DNA of 64,000 nt from Flavicella sp965243265 (GCA_965243265.1 CBDEUL010000002.1:62001-126000), one strand, 5' to 3'. Positions 36,867-45,544 are shown, counted from the stretch's first letter. A program made the numbers and translations. Notes: a model not told the origin generated them from the letters alone.

Positions 36867-36874
36867 AGCTTTGT
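36867..36874 (+). promoter_or_regulatory. Promoter -7 box for the AlkD-like gene
   Basis: TAGCTTTG fits TAnnTTTG, 48 bp before the ATG at 36923. The -33 element is not clear. Confidence 0.5.
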
Positions 36875-36922
36875 ACTTGTCTGAAAAACAAACTGTCTAA
36901 TTTTAGAAAACAATATAAGAAT

Positions 36923-38029
36923 ATGGCTACTCCCTTAAAAGAAATGTATAATAAAGATTTTATCAATGAACTTTCTCATTACTGCTCACTACACATTTCC
37001 GATTTTAATAGTAACCTGTTTTCGTTAAATATTTTTAATAAAAACTGGAAAAACCTAGAACTGAAAGAACGCATCAAGCATATTGCTTTTTGCTTAAATT
37101 CTCAAATTAAAACTTCCACTCCTGAAGCTCTAAAAACCGTTGCTAATATTTCTGAAAACATCAGTACTTCTCTTCAAAAAGAAGATACTTTTGAATACAT
37201 AGTTTTAGCAGATTATGTTGAAGTGTATGGTACTGAACATCCTGAAGCTTCTTTTGCGGCTATGGAAAAGATAACCGTATTAGCTAGTTGTGAATTTGCT
37301 ATACGTCCTTTTATTTTAAAATATCCCGAAAAATCTTTTGAACAACTCAACATCTGGAGCAAACACAAACACGCCTCTGTAAGGAGATTATCTAGCGAAG
37401 GGTGTAGACCTAGATTGCCTTGGGGCATGGGATTAGCTCCTCTTAAAAAAGACCCAACTGCTATATTTCCTATTTTAGAGCATTTAAAAGACGACTCTTC
37501 TTTATATGTTAGACGAAGTGTTGCCAATAACTTGAATGATATTTCTAAAGATCATCCTCAAAAAATCATTGAGCTACTATCTCTATGGAACGGTAAATCT
37601 GCAGAACGTAATTGGCTTGTAAAACACGCTGCAAGAACACTTTTAAAACAAGGAAACCCTGAAATATTAACCCTATTCGGATATGGTGATCGAAAAAAAC
37701 TAGAGGTTAAAAATTTCAATATTAAAAACCCTATTGTAACCATTGGAGAAGCCTTAGCGTTTGAATTTTCTGTTACCAATAAAAGTACTTCAACCCAAAA
37801 AATACGATTAGAATATTTCATTCACTTTTTATTAGCCAATGGAAAGCTTTCTAAAAAAATATACAAGATTTCTGAAAGAGAGTTGCAGCCTCTAGAGACA
37901 CTGAACTATGAAAGAAAACAATCTTTTAAAATCATTTCAACCCGAAAGTATTATCCAGGTACACATCAAATCACCTTGGTTATAAATGGTATTGAAGAAG
38001 ACAATGCTATTTTATTCAACCTGAAATAA
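36923..38029 (+). CDS. DNA alkylation repair (AlkD-like, HEAT-repeat) protein
   Basis: 368 residues, all-helical HEAT-like repeats. Conserved features of the bacterial AlkC/AlkD superfamily are HASVRRLSSEGCRPRLPWG, SLYVRRSVANNLNDIS and WLVKHAARTLLKQGNPEIL; the C-terminal 100 residues (EVKNFNIKNPIVTIGEALAFEF) form a beta domain. Members excise or bind alkylated bases. Which of the AlkC/AlkD subgroups it belongs to cannot be decided by eye; the C-terminal beta domain points to the AlkC-like side. Single-gene unit. Confidence 0.82.
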   Translation: MATPLKEMYNKDFINELSHYCSLHISDFNSNLFSLNIFNKNWKNLELKERIKHIAFCLNSQIKTSTPEALKTVANISENISTSLQKEDTFEYIVLADYVEVYGTEHPEASFAAMEKITVLASCEFAIRPFILKYPEKSFEQLNIWSKHKHASVRRLSSEGCRPRLPWGMGLAPLKKDPTAIFPILEHLKDDSSLYVRRSVANNLNDISKDHPQKIIELLSLWNGKSAERNWLVKHAARTLLKQGNPEILTLFGYGDRKKLEVKNFNIKNPIVTIGEALAFEFSVTNKSTSTQKIRLEYFIHFLLANGKLSKKIYKISERELQPLETLNYERKQSFKIISTRKYYPGTHQITLVINGIEEDNAILFNLK

Positions 38030-38030
38030 A

Positions 38031-38720
38031 CTATTCTATTGGAAAGTTAAAATACGTTTCCGGAAAAGGCTCTTCTTTTAATGTAAAATGCCACCATTCG
38101 CACTGATAAGGTTTAAAACCATTGTTAAGCATTACGGTACGTAAAAGCATTCTATTTCTTTTTTGATTCTCTGTAACATGCACTGCAAAAGGCCAAGAAA
38201 TTTTTCCAAAAAAATCATACGGGCTTCCCATATCCAATTCCCTTCCAGAGGCAATATCTACCAAGGTTACATCTACAGTACTTCCTCTACTATGTCCTGA
38301 TTTTTCTGCTATATATCCTTTTTCAAACAGCTGGCTCTTGGCTACGTCAGGATAATAAATAGATTTCATCAAAGTATCTTTTTCATCCTTTGCCCATCTC
38401 ACAAAATGATCTACAGCTCTTTGAGGTCTATAACCATCAAAAATCTTTAAACTTAAATTTTCTTTTTTTAATTCCTCTTGAACAAGTGCTAGTTTTTCAA
38501 TAGCTCTCTTCGTTAAAATAAGTTTTGCTTTATGATAACCCTCAACAGGTGTTCCCATAAAATTATTACGTCCAACATACCTCAATTCAATCTCTATAGA
38601 AGGATGCTCCTCTTGTAAATACCCAAACTCTTCGGGCATCTTTTCTGCTTGAGAAAAAGCAGTTAAAACCAATGTAAAGTAAAAGGTTACAATTATCTTA
38701 AATTGATATTTTCTTTTCAT
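38031..38720 (-). CDS. VanX-type D-Ala-D-Ala dipeptidase (M15 peptidase)
   Basis: 229 residues; signal peptide to about residue 25 (TAFSQAEK). Zinc ligands and catalytic residues are visible: His143 and Asp150 in SGHSRGSTVDVTL, Glu208 and His211 in CEWWHF, plus Arg98 in GYRPQRAV. It hydrolyses D-Ala-D-Ala; in a Gram-negative the periplasmic form suggests peptidoglycan-fragment recycling, not vancomycin resistance. No vanH/vanA neighbours. Confidence 0.88.
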   Translation of the reverse strand: MKRKYQFKIIVTFYFTLVLTAFSQAEKMPEEFGYLQEEHPSIEIELRYVGRNNFMGTPVEGYHKAKLILTKRAIEKLALVQEELKKENLSLKIFDGYRPQRAVDHFVRWAKDEKDTLMKSIYYPDVAKSQLFEKGYIAEKSGHSRGSTVDVTLVDIASGRELDMGSPYDFFGKISWPFAVHVTENQKRNRMLLRTVMLNNGFKPYQCEWWHFTLKEEPFPETYFNFPIE

Positions 38721-38772
38721 TTCTCTTTTGAAATTCTAAATTAAAAAACAAAAGCCAACAAATCTAAATACT

Positions 38773-38780
38773 TATCTTTG
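38773..38780 (+). promoter_or_regulatory. Promoter -7 box for the DUF1456 gene cluster
   Basis: TATCTTTG fits TAnnTTTG, 17 bp before the ATG at 38798. No clean TTG is seen upstream. Confidence 0.55.
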
Positions 38781-38797
38781 CAACCTAATTAGATACA

Positions 38798-39043
38798 ATG
38801 ACAAATAACGATATACTTAAAAAATTACGTGTTGCTTTACAACTTAAAGATACTGATATTGTTCACATAATGAGCTTGGTAGATTTTAAAGTTTCCAAAA
38901 GTGAAATCAATGCTCTTTATAGAAACGAAGATCATCCTAAATATGTAGAATGTAAAGACCAATTCTTACGTAATTTTTTAAACGGACTTATTATCCACAA
39001 ACGTGGTCCAATGCCAGCTAAGAAAAATCCTAAAAAAGCTTAA
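38798..39043 (+). CDS. DUF1456 (YehS-like) protein
   Basis: 81 residues, cytoplasmic, helical. MTNNDILKKLRVALQLKDTD with the following SEINALYRNEDHPKYVECKDQFLRNFLNGLI matches one DUF1456 repeat. The E. coli relative YehS is about twice this length with two repeats, so this is a single-repeat form with a basic tail. The function is unknown; a nucleic-acid role is sometimes suggested. It starts a four-gene run to 40749. Confidence 0.75.
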   Translation: MTNNDILKKLRVALQLKDTDIVHIMSLVDFKVSKSEINALYRNEDHPKYVECKDQFLRNFLNGLIIHKRGPMPAKKNPKKA

Positions 39044-39051
39044 TTTCAATT

Positions 39052-39216
39052 ATGAAAGAATATAAATTTATAAAACAAAAAAGCACGCCTATTAAAAAAG
39101 ATGCTGATTTTGAAGAGCTATTAAATAGTTATGCAAAAACAGGCTGGAGAGTTATAAACTCTTTTGTTCACAGAGGAATTGTAAAAGCCATTTTAGAGCG
39201 CGAAAAACCTGAATAA
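39052..39216 (+). CDS. Small DUF4177-like protein
   Basis: 54 residues, too short for most ORF callers. MKEYKFIKQ..., then a helix with EELLNSYAKTGWRVINSFVH and a final strand IVKAILERE fit the DUF4177 alpha/beta pattern in which an (A/G)-x-x-GW-x-V segment follows the helix. It lies 8 bp after the DUF1456 stop and 17 bp before the HAD gene, so it is cotranscribed. No function known. Confidence 0.7.
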   Translation: MKEYKFIKQKSTPIKKDADFEELLNSYAKTGWRVINSFVHRGIVKAILEREKPE

Positions 39217-39233
39217 CTTTTTATAAAAACCAT

Positions 39234-40043
39234 ATGAGTCTTAAAATAGCTTTTACCGATATTGATGGTACCTTATTAAATAAAGAACGTGTAGTATCTA
39301 CTGGTTTAGTTTCTGAAATTAAACGTATTACAGACAAAAACATTCCTTTTGTACTAATTTCCTCTAGAATGCCTAGTGCAATGTATCATTTACAAAAAGA
39401 TTTAGACATTGTTAACACTCCTATCATATGTTACAACGGTGGGTTGGTATTGGTAGATGGTAAATCTATACACTCTACAGAAATTCCTACTTCAATTGTA
39501 AAAACAATTTCTGATTTAAATCAAAATAATGAATTTCATATTAGTCTTTACAACAATGATGATTGGTTTGTAGAGGAAATGGACTTCTGGGCAAAAAGAG
39601 AAGAAAATAACACGAAGGTTACACCAACTGTAAAACCTATAGTTAATGTTATTGAGAATTGGTCTACAGAAAATAAAGGTGCTCATAAAGTAATGTGCAT
39701 GGGTGAAAAAGAAGCTATTGATAAGGTATACAATTCTTTGAGTGAATTATATCCTAATGAACTACACCTGTACAGGTCTAAAGACACCTACTTAGAAATC
39801 GCTAACAAAGAAATTTCTAAACTTACAGGAATCAAGCTTTTACTTGAAAACAGTTATTCAGATTTTTCATTAGATAACTGCATTGCCTTTGGTGATAACT
39901 ATAATGACATTGAAATGTTATGTGCTGTAAAAGTTGGTGTTGCTGTAAAAAATGCAAAAGATGAAGTTTTGGAAATTGCTAATGACGTTACAGACACAAA
40001 CCATAATGATGGTGTAGCTAAAGCAATAAAAAAACACCTATAA
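39234..40043 (+). CDS. HAD-superfamily Cof-type phosphatase
   Basis: 269 residues. Motif I is DIDGTLL (Asp9 nucleophile, Asp11), motif II VLISSRM, and motif IV FGDNYNDIEML. The cap domain (residues about 85-185) places it in the Cof/YbjI group of sugar-phosphate or flavin-precursor phosphatases. The substrate cannot be predicted. Third gene of a small operon. Confidence 0.88.
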   Translation: MSLKIAFTDIDGTLLNKERVVSTGLVSEIKRITDKNIPFVLISSRMPSAMYHLQKDLDIVNTPIICYNGGLVLVDGKSIHSTEIPTSIVKTISDLNQNNEFHISLYNNDDWFVEEMDFWAKREENNTKVTPTVKPIVNVIENWSTENKGAHKVMCMGEKEAIDKVYNSLSELYPNELHLYRSKDTYLEIANKEISKLTGIKLLLENSYSDFSLDNCIAFGDNYNDIEMLCAVKVGVAVKNAKDEVLEIANDVTDTNHNDGVAKAIKKHL

Positions 40044-40047
40044 TAAG

Positions 40048-40749
40048 ATGCTCAAAAACATCTCTTATATTTCCTTTTTTCTTTTATTGCTAAGCTCTTG
40101 TACTAAAGAAGATCTTAGCAATAAAATGATTGTTGAAGGAAGAATTACACACCTTAAAAAAGGAACATTATACCTTCAAAAAGTTATAGATGGCAACCTA
40201 AAAGATATAGATTCTCTTGAATGCAAGGGAAATGATAATTACAGGTTTAACATTCCTATTGAAAGTGCACAAATATTCTATCTAACCCTTGATAAAAATA
40301 AAGACAAAACGCTTTCATTTTTTGGAGAGCAAGGAATTATAAAAATAAATACTTCATTAGAAAAGTTTGAGTCAAAAGCTAAAATCTCAGGATCAAAAAA
40401 CCAAGAGATTCTTAACAAGCATCAACAAATAAAAACAAAGTTTAAAGAGCAAAATTTAGAGCTTATAAAAAAAAGGCTCGAAGCACAACGAGATGGTTTA
40501 ACTGACTTAGAAAAAGAAATAAACCAACAGTCTAAAAACCTTCTCAAACGAAACTATTTATACACTACTAATTTTGCTATTAACAATGCGCACTCTGAAG
40601 TAGCTCCTTATTTGGCACTAACAGAATTGTACGATGCCAATATTACTTTATTGGACACTATAAATAAATCGTTAAGCAAAGATGTTAAAACATCTGTTTA
40701 CGGGAAAAAACTGAATCGTTATATTGAAACCATAAAGGCTACAGAATAG
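40048..40749 (+). CDS. DUF4369-domain lipoprotein
   Basis: 233 residues. Lipoprotein signal with Cys18 (LLLLSSCTKE). NKMIVEGRITHLKKGTLYLQK starts a DUF4369 beta domain, the part that often precedes a thioredoxin fold in Bacteroidota; here no CxxC thioredoxin domain follows, only a long helical region with EKEINQQSKNLLKRNYLYTTNF. Role unknown, probably anchored in the envelope. The gene follows the HAD gene by 4 bp. Confidence 0.72.
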   Translation: MLKNISYISFFLLLLSSCTKEDLSNKMIVEGRITHLKKGTLYLQKVIDGNLKDIDSLECKGNDNYRFNIPIESAQIFYLTLDKNKDKTLSFFGEQGIIKINTSLEKFESKAKISGSKNQEILNKHQQIKTKFKEQNLELIKKRLEAQRDGLTDLEKEINQQSKNLLKRNYLYTTNFAINNAHSEVAPYLALTELYDANITLLDTINKSLSKDVKTSVYGKKLNRYIETIKATE

Positions 40750-40753
40750 GTAG

Positions 40754-41209
40754 TTATGCTTTTACTTTAATTCCCCAAGTATACTCAAACTCAGAAACAA
40801 CATCACCCGCTTCATCAACTCCTTTCGATTTTAAAATAAGTACCTGACCTTCTTGTGTATCAATTGCATTCTGAATTGCTTTTTTTACCTTTTCACCTCC
40901 ATCGCACGAAAAAAGCACCTTTCCTTTACCTTTCTTAAAAAAAGTTCCTTTCTGTTGCGTTACCAACATTGAAATTCTTTTTTTAGATTCTGCTATTGAT
41001 CTCATAACCAAAACTCCCGTTGCCAATTCAGAAGCCATCCCTTGCGTTGCCCAATAAAGAGAACCAAACGGATTTTTGTTAATCCATTGATACCTTACAA
41101 ACACCTCTGACCTCTCTTCTGTTAATGTACGTAAACGAACTCCTGATATAAAAGCAGATGGCAAATTAAATAGTAAAAATATATTTATCTTTTTAGGAGT
41201 AAAGTTCAT
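40754..41209 (-). CDS. DUF4442 (hotdog-fold, thioesterase-like) protein
   Basis: 151 residues. NPFGSLYWATQGMASELATGVLVM matches the DUF4442 version of the hotdog helix; ISMLVTQQKGTFFKKGKGKVLF and EFEYTWGIKVKA are the strands. Related proteins are putative acyl-CoA thioesterases; no substrate can be assigned. It converges on the DUF4369 gene and diverges from padR. Confidence 0.78.
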   Translation of the reverse strand: MNFTPKKINIFLLFNLPSAFISGVRLRTLTEERSEVFVRYQWINKNPFGSLYWATQGMASELATGVLVMRSIAESKKRISMLVTQQKGTFFKKGKGKVLFSCDGGEKVKKAIQNAIDTQEGQVLILKSKGVDEAGDVVSEFEYTWGIKVKA

Positions 41210-41288
41210 AAAGTAGCTATTATACTTCCAATGTAAGAAATTTAAACGAAATCATACAACTGCTCAATCCTTATCTTAAAGACCTAAC

Positions 41289-41311
41289 AGTACTATGTTT
41301 TGCATAGTACT
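41289..41311. promoter_or_regulatory. PadR operator (inverted repeat)
   Basis: Perfect 9-bp arms AGTACTATG and CATAGTACT around TTTTG (41298-41302). The loop TTTTG is itself the -33 element of the padR promoter. It is 49 bp before the padR ATG and would let the regulator shut off its own operon. Binding is inferred from position and symmetry. Confidence 0.7.
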
Positions 41312-41330
41312 ATGTATTTTGTTATTTTTG
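41300..41330 (+). promoter_or_regulatory. padR-pspC promoter
   Basis: TTG (41300-41302), 20-nt spacer, TATTTTTG (41323-41330). The -33 element lies at the centre of the inverted repeat. Confidence 0.7.
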
Positions 41331-41359
41331 TTGATTATTTAACATCAAGGAAACCTTTT

Positions 41360-41689
41360 ATGAAATTAGAAAATACCAAAGCACAAATGCGAAAAGGGGT
41401 ATTGGAATATTGTATATTATCTATCCTCAAAAAAAATGATGCCTATGTTTCTGAAATTCTAACAACCTTAAAAAGTGCCGAAATGATTGTTGTAGAAGGA
41501 ACCATATACCCTTTACTTACACGACTTAAAAATGCTGAACTGCTCAGCTATCGCTGGGAAGAATCTAACTCTGGCCCACCCAGAAAATACTATGTCATAA
41601 CACCTTCTGGAATAGTCTTTTTAAAAGAACTTCAAGGAACTTGGGGGAATTTGGTAAATGCAGTAGACATCATAACACGAAAAAAATAA
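41360..41689 (+). CDS. PadR-family transcriptional regulator
   Basis: 109 residues. Winged-helix core: RKGVLEYCILSILKKNDAYVSEI, IVVEGTIYPLLTRLKNAELL and SGPPRKYYVITPSG, the standard PadR pattern. It lacks a long C-terminal helix, as in the PadR-s1 (LmrR-like) group. I chose ATG 41360; the longer frame from 41300 would run through the promoter. It is 4 bp before the PspC gene, so regulator and target form one operon, likely autoregulated through the inverted repeat. Confidence 0.9.
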   Translation: MKLENTKAQMRKGVLEYCILSILKKNDAYVSEILTTLKSAEMIVVEGTIYPLLTRLKNAELLSYRWEESNSGPPRKYYVITPSGIVFLKELQGTWGNLVNAVDIITRKK

Positions 41690-41693
41690 ACAA

Positions 41694-43229
41694 ATGAATA
41701 AAACTATCAATATAAATTTAGGTGGATTCTTTTTTCATATAGATGAAAAAGCCTTTAAGAAACTTAAAAATTATTTAGATGCCATTGAAGTATCTCTTAA
41801 TGGAACACCTCAAGAAAAAAAGGAAATTTTAGCAGATATTGAAACTCGAATTAGCGAGCTTCTATCGGAAAAGCTCAAAGACGAGCGTCAAGTTGTAAAT
41901 GAAATTGACATAAACGATATCATAATTATTATGGGGCAACCTGAAGATTATGCCGATTCAGAAGAAACATTTACATCTGAGCAAAAAAGCACTAGTTCAA
42001 AAAAATTATTTAGAGATGGTGACAATACAATTTTAGGAGGTGTAAGTGCCGGAATGGGTCACTACCTTGGAACCGACAAAACCATTATACGTGTACTTTT
42101 TGTTTTATTTACCATATTTGGCGGATTTGGAATTCCACTATACCTTATCCTATGGGCATTGGTACCCGAAGCTAAAACCACTGCCGAAAAATTAGAAATG
42201 CAAGGAAAAGCCGTTACTATAGAAACTATTGAAAAGAAAATAAAAGCTGAATTTGAAAATGTCAGTGAAAAGTTTAAAAATGTAAACTACAACAAGACAA
42301 CCTCACAACTTCAAAAAGTAGTTACCTTTTTAGGAAAAATATTTTCACTTGCATTTACTGTTTTAGGAAAATTTATTGGAGCGTTACTCATTTTAATAGC
42401 CACATTAACCCTATTGTTTATCCTCTTTAACAGTTTCTTTTTTGAAACATATACTCTTTTGGGTTCTGAATTATTCCCCGACTTCTTTTACGGCTCTATA
42501 TTACCCAACTGGCTTATTACTACTGTATTTTTTATTTCCATAGGAATCCCTTTTATTATTTTACTTCTATTAGGATTTCAACTGGTTTCTAATCAGGTTA
42601 AATCCTTTAGTAAACCCGCTTCTTTAACTCTTCTAGGTATTTGGATTGTTGCCTTACTTGTACTAACCTTTAGAACTATTGAACACTCCTCTACAAACAA
42701 TACAAACGGATATAAAAGCTACACTGAAACCTTGAAATTTTCAGCACCTGACACCCTAAGAATTAAAATGCTTCCTAACAAAACAATACACAATATGCGC
42801 TATACTTTTAAAAGCACGCATAAACAGGTAGCACGAAATAACAATTCTAAAGAAGTAAGCTCTAACATTATCGATATTAGTTTAGAAACCAGCGATACAG
42901 AAAAAACTAGCATTACCATCACTAAAAACTCTGAAGGAAAAAACGAAGCCAATGCCATTGAAAATGCTGAAAAAATAAGTTACAGTTATAAAATAGAAAA
43001 CAACACCATTGCTTTGGATTCTTATTTTATTAGTAAATACATTCAAAACAACGAAAACATTAACATAGTCATTGCCATACCTAAAGGAATAACTGTTTTT
43101 CTTTACAACTCTACAAAACCATACTTAAACAATTTAGAAAACACATCCTCTTTACCCAATTCTAAGCTTACTAAAAAACATCTTGTAATGACAAAGAATG
43201 GGTTAGAATGTACAGACTGCATAAAATAG
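41694..43229 (+). CDS. PspC-domain membrane protein
   Basis: 511 residues. A cytoplasmic N-terminal part (INLGGFFFHIDEKAFKKLKNYL, then QEKKEILADIETRISEL) precedes a PspC domain (LFRDGDNTILGGVSAGMGHYLGTDKTIIRVLFVLF, read here as the conserved R..D...GGVCxGl..y pattern). About four more membrane helices follow (residues about 215-330). The C-terminal 180 residues are periplasmic and beta-rich. PspC proteins respond to envelope stress. The pairing with PadR is a known Bacteroidota arrangement. Confidence 0.85.
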   Translation: MNKTININLGGFFFHIDEKAFKKLKNYLDAIEVSLNGTPQEKKEILADIETRISELLSEKLKDERQVVNEIDINDIIIIMGQPEDYADSEETFTSEQKSTSSKKLFRDGDNTILGGVSAGMGHYLGTDKTIIRVLFVLFTIFGGFGIPLYLILWALVPEAKTTAEKLEMQGKAVTIETIEKKIKAEFENVSEKFKNVNYNKTTSQLQKVVTFLGKIFSLAFTVLGKFIGALLILIATLTLLFILFNSFFFETYTLLGSELFPDFFYGSILPNWLITTVFFISIGIPFIILLLLGFQLVSNQVKSFSKPASLTLLGIWIVALLVLTFRTIEHSSTNNTNGYKSYTETLKFSAPDTLRIKMLPNKTIHNMRYTFKSTHKQVARNNNSKEVSSNIIDISLETSDTEKTSITITKNSEGKNEANAIENAEKISYSYKIENNTIALDSYFISKYIQNNENINIVIAIPKGITVFLYNSTKPYLNNLENTSSLPNSKLTKKHLVMTKNGLECTDCIK

Positions 43230-43298
43230 AACTTCTTAGTTATCCTAAAAATTCATTTCAATTGTATACATTTATACACAACCTTCAAATAGAATAAC

Positions 43299-43808
43299 AT
43301 GAAAGCTCAAAAATACCCTAAGTCTTTTTCACACATTGGAATTACTGTACCCGACATACACAAAGCAGTAGATTTTTATGAAAAAGTAATGGGATGGTAT
43401 GTAATTATGCCTCCTTCAAAAATTTTGAAAGAAAATAGTACTGCCATTGGTCAAATGTGTATCGATGTATTTGGTGAAGACTGGGATACTTTTGAAATTG
43501 CACACCTATCAACTTCTGATGGAATTGGTATTGAATTATTTTCATTCCCACACGGAGTCAAAGATGCCCCTGAATTTAATCCTTTCAATACTGGACTTTT
43601 CCACTTTTGCGTACAAGATCCAGATATTGAAGAACTGACTAAAAAAATAGTAGAACACGGTGGTAAACAGCGAATGCCTATAAGAGAATACTATCCAGAA
43701 GAAAAGCCTTATAAAATGGTATACGTCCAAGATCCTTTCGGAATTGTTTTCGAAATATATACACACAGCTATGAGTTAACCTATTCATCTGGTGCCTATC
43801 AAAAATAA
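43299..43808 (+). CDS. VOC-family (glyoxalase-like) protein
   Basis: 169 residues, two beta-alpha-beta modules. FSHIGITVPDIHKAVDFYEKVMGW and FHFCVQDPDIEELTKKIVEHGG start the two halves; YVQDPFGIVFEIYTHSYE is the C-terminal strand with Asp/Glu metal-site residues; His is present at position 12. Possible functions are dioxygenase, lyase or resistance protein; none can be chosen. Stand-alone gene with strong terminator. Confidence 0.82.
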   Translation: MKAQKYPKSFSHIGITVPDIHKAVDFYEKVMGWYVIMPPSKILKENSTAIGQMCIDVFGEDWDTFEIAHLSTSDGIGIELFSFPHGVKDAPEFNPFNTGLFHFCVQDPDIEELTKKIVEHGGKQRMPIREYYPEEKPYKMVYVQDPFGIVFEIYTHSYELTYSSGAYQK

Positions 43809-43822
43809 TATTGCATTAAAAC

Positions 43823-43858
43823 AAAAAAGGGTTTCGTTCTAAAACGAAACCCTTTTTT
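43823..43858. terminator. Bidirectional terminator between VOC gene and trxB
   Basis: 16-bp perfect hairpin AAAAAAGGGTTTCGTT/AACGAAACCCTTTTTT with a 4-nt loop between convergent stops. Confidence 0.9.
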
Positions 43859-43873
43859 TATTTTCTATACTTG

Positions 43874-44821
43874 TTATTCTAAAGCTCCTAAATAACGTTC
43901 TGCATCTAAAGCAGCCATACATCCTGAACCTGCAGCAGTAACTGCTTGGCGGTATTCTTTATCCTGTACATCTCCTGCAGCAAAAACACCTGGTAAGTTT
44001 GTTTTTGTAGACTTTCCTTTCGTTATCAAATAACCAGACTCATCCATATCTAAAACACCATTAAAAATATCTGTATTAGGTTTGTGTCCGATTGCTATAA
44101 AAACTCCTGTTACTGGAATGTCTTGTTTTTCATTTGTAATATTATTTACAGCTCTTACACCTTCAACAACATTATCTCCTAAAACCTCATCTATTTCAGT
44201 ATTAAACAACACCTCTAAGTTTTCCGTTTTTTCAACTCTATGCTGCATCGCTTTAGAAGCTCTCATATAATCCTTACGTACCAATAAGGTTACTTTGTTA
44301 CAAATATTAGCCAAATAAGTAGCTTCTTCAGCAGCAGTATCTCCTGCCCCCACAACAACTACATCTTGTCCTTTATAAAAGAAACCATCACAAGTAGCAC
44401 AAGCTGAAACTCCTCCTCCTTTAAGTCTTTCTTCACTTTCTAATCCTAAATACTTCGCTGTAGCTCCTGTTGAAATAATTACAGTTTCTGCCTCAATTAA
44501 AGTAGTTCCATCTATAGTCACTTTATGGATACCTCCCTCTTCTTTAGAAAAATTTACTTCAGTAGCCAAACCAAAACGAACCTCAGTACCAAAACGCTCT
44601 GCCTGCTTCTTTAAATCTTCCATCATTGCAGTTCCGTCAGTTCCATTTGGGTATCCTGGAAAATTATCTACCTCTGTAGTAGTTGTTAATTGCCCTCCCA
44701 TTTGCATACCTGTATACATAACCGGTTTTAGATCTGCTCTAGCCGCATAAATCGCCGCTGTGTATCCCGCAGGACCTGATCCAATAATTAAGCATTTTAT
44801 TCTTTCAATTGTATCTGACAT
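43874..44821 (-). CDS. trxB: Thioredoxin-disulfide reductase
   Basis: 315 residues. FAD motif GSGPAGYTAAIYAARA (14-29), redox pair Cys141/Cys144 in ACATCDG, NADPH motif VVVGAGDTAAEEA, and the final GVFAAGDV FAD motif. It reduces thioredoxin with NADPH. Monocistronic. Confidence 0.96.
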   Translation of the reverse strand: MSDTIERIKCLIIGSGPAGYTAAIYAARADLKPVMYTGMQMGGQLTTTTEVDNFPGYPNGTDGTAMMEDLKKQAERFGTEVRFGLATEVNFSKEEGGIHKVTIDGTTLIEAETVIISTGATAKYLGLESEERLKGGGVSACATCDGFFYKGQDVVVVGAGDTAAEEATYLANICNKVTLLVRKDYMRASKAMQHRVEKTENLEVLFNTEIDEVLGDNVVEGVRAVNNITNEKQDIPVTGVFIAIGHKPNTDIFNGVLDMDESGYLITKGKSTKTNLPGVFAAGDVQDKEYRQAVTAAGSGCMAALDAERYLGALE

Positions 44822-44850
44822 CTTAATTTTCTTTTAATTATTTTCTGAAA

Positions 44851-44858
44851 CAAAAATA
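44851..44858 (-). promoter_or_regulatory. Promoter -7 box for trxB
   Basis: On the minus strand TATTTTTG, 29 bp before the ATG at 44821, fits TAnnTTTG. The -33 element is weak. Confidence 0.55.
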
Positions 44859-44993
44859 GTTTTTTATACAATCGAAAAACAGCTTTGTTTATAATTTTTA
44901 ACAATCCTTTGATAAGCAAAACACATTTTTTAAATCCATGACAAACACTGTTTCATTCACAAACATTTACAATAAAAAAAGATTTATTTTTTA

Positions 44994-45023
44994 TTGTAAA
45001 TCCTATAATAAGGGTTATATTTG
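44994..45023 (+). promoter_or_regulatory. tRNA-Pro promoter
   Basis: TTG (44994-44996), 19-nt spacer, TATATTTG (45016-45023), 46 bp before the tRNA. Confidence 0.78.
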
Positions 45024-45069
45024 CACTCCGAATCTCATAATTGAGTTTTCTAGAGAACAGAAATGTTTT

Positions 45070-45144
45070 CGGGGTGTAGCGTAGCCCGGTCATCGCGCCT
45101 CGTTTGGGACGAGGAGGTCGCAGGTTCGAATCCTGCCACCCCGA
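45070..45144 (+). tRNA. tRNA-Pro (TGG)
   Basis: 75 nt. Acceptor stem CGGGGTG/CACCCCG, anticodon stem CCTCG/CGAGG with loop TTTGGGA carrying TGG, T-loop TTCGAAT. CCA not encoded. Confidence 0.96.
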
Positions 45145-45145
45145 C

Positions 45146-45182
45146 AAAAAACCTTGCAAATTTTATATTTGCAAGGTTTTTT
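45146..45182 (+). terminator. tRNA-Pro terminator
   Basis: 16-bp hairpin AAAAAACCTTGCAAAT/ATTTGCAAGGTTTTTT with a 5-nt loop and further T residues, 1 bp after the tRNA. Confidence 0.9.
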
Positions 45183-45544
45183 TTTATCTAAAAAAAAATT
45201 AGAAATTCTACCAAACAATAAACTTTATAAAAACCCTTCTATCAATATTCTCCAGCACATTTTCAAAAAATATAGCAGAATCTAAATCCTAATAAAGCAC
45301 TACCAACAAAACCTCAATTAACCTCCTTTAGTTTTCAAAAAACACCTAAAGCTCAAAACAAATTTCTGACAACTTAAACTCTCCTAAGGTTAAACTGTTT
45401 TACATTGAGCAATCTCTTTATTCTGATTACCAATCACGCAAAATAAATCTTCATATAAAAACAGAAATGGGAAATTAAGATTCCTCTGAAATCTCATCAA
45501 ACACACACCTTAATCTACTTAAAACCACACTAAGTTTAAAACAC
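45183..45544. other. Intergenic stretch without recognisable genes
   Basis: About 360 bp of AT-rich DNA between the tRNA-Pro terminator and the rpsT terminator. All six frames are broken by frequent stops, and I see no promoter with both elements, RNA gene or repeat. It may be decayed or spacer DNA. Confidence 0.6.

Noticed and set aside
38031..38720. Vancomycin-resistance gene vanX
   Set aside because: The zinc peptidase motifs fit VanX-type enzymes, but there are no vanH or vanA genes, and Gram-negative relatives use such enzymes for peptidoglycan turnover.
41300..41359. N-terminal extension of PadR
   Set aside because: It covers the promoter and operator; the PadR fold begins after ATG 41360.
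44953..45159. 68-residue minus-strand ORF containing SGWQDSNLRPPRPKRGA
   Set aside because: It is the antisense of tRNA-Pro, a well-known false protein call.
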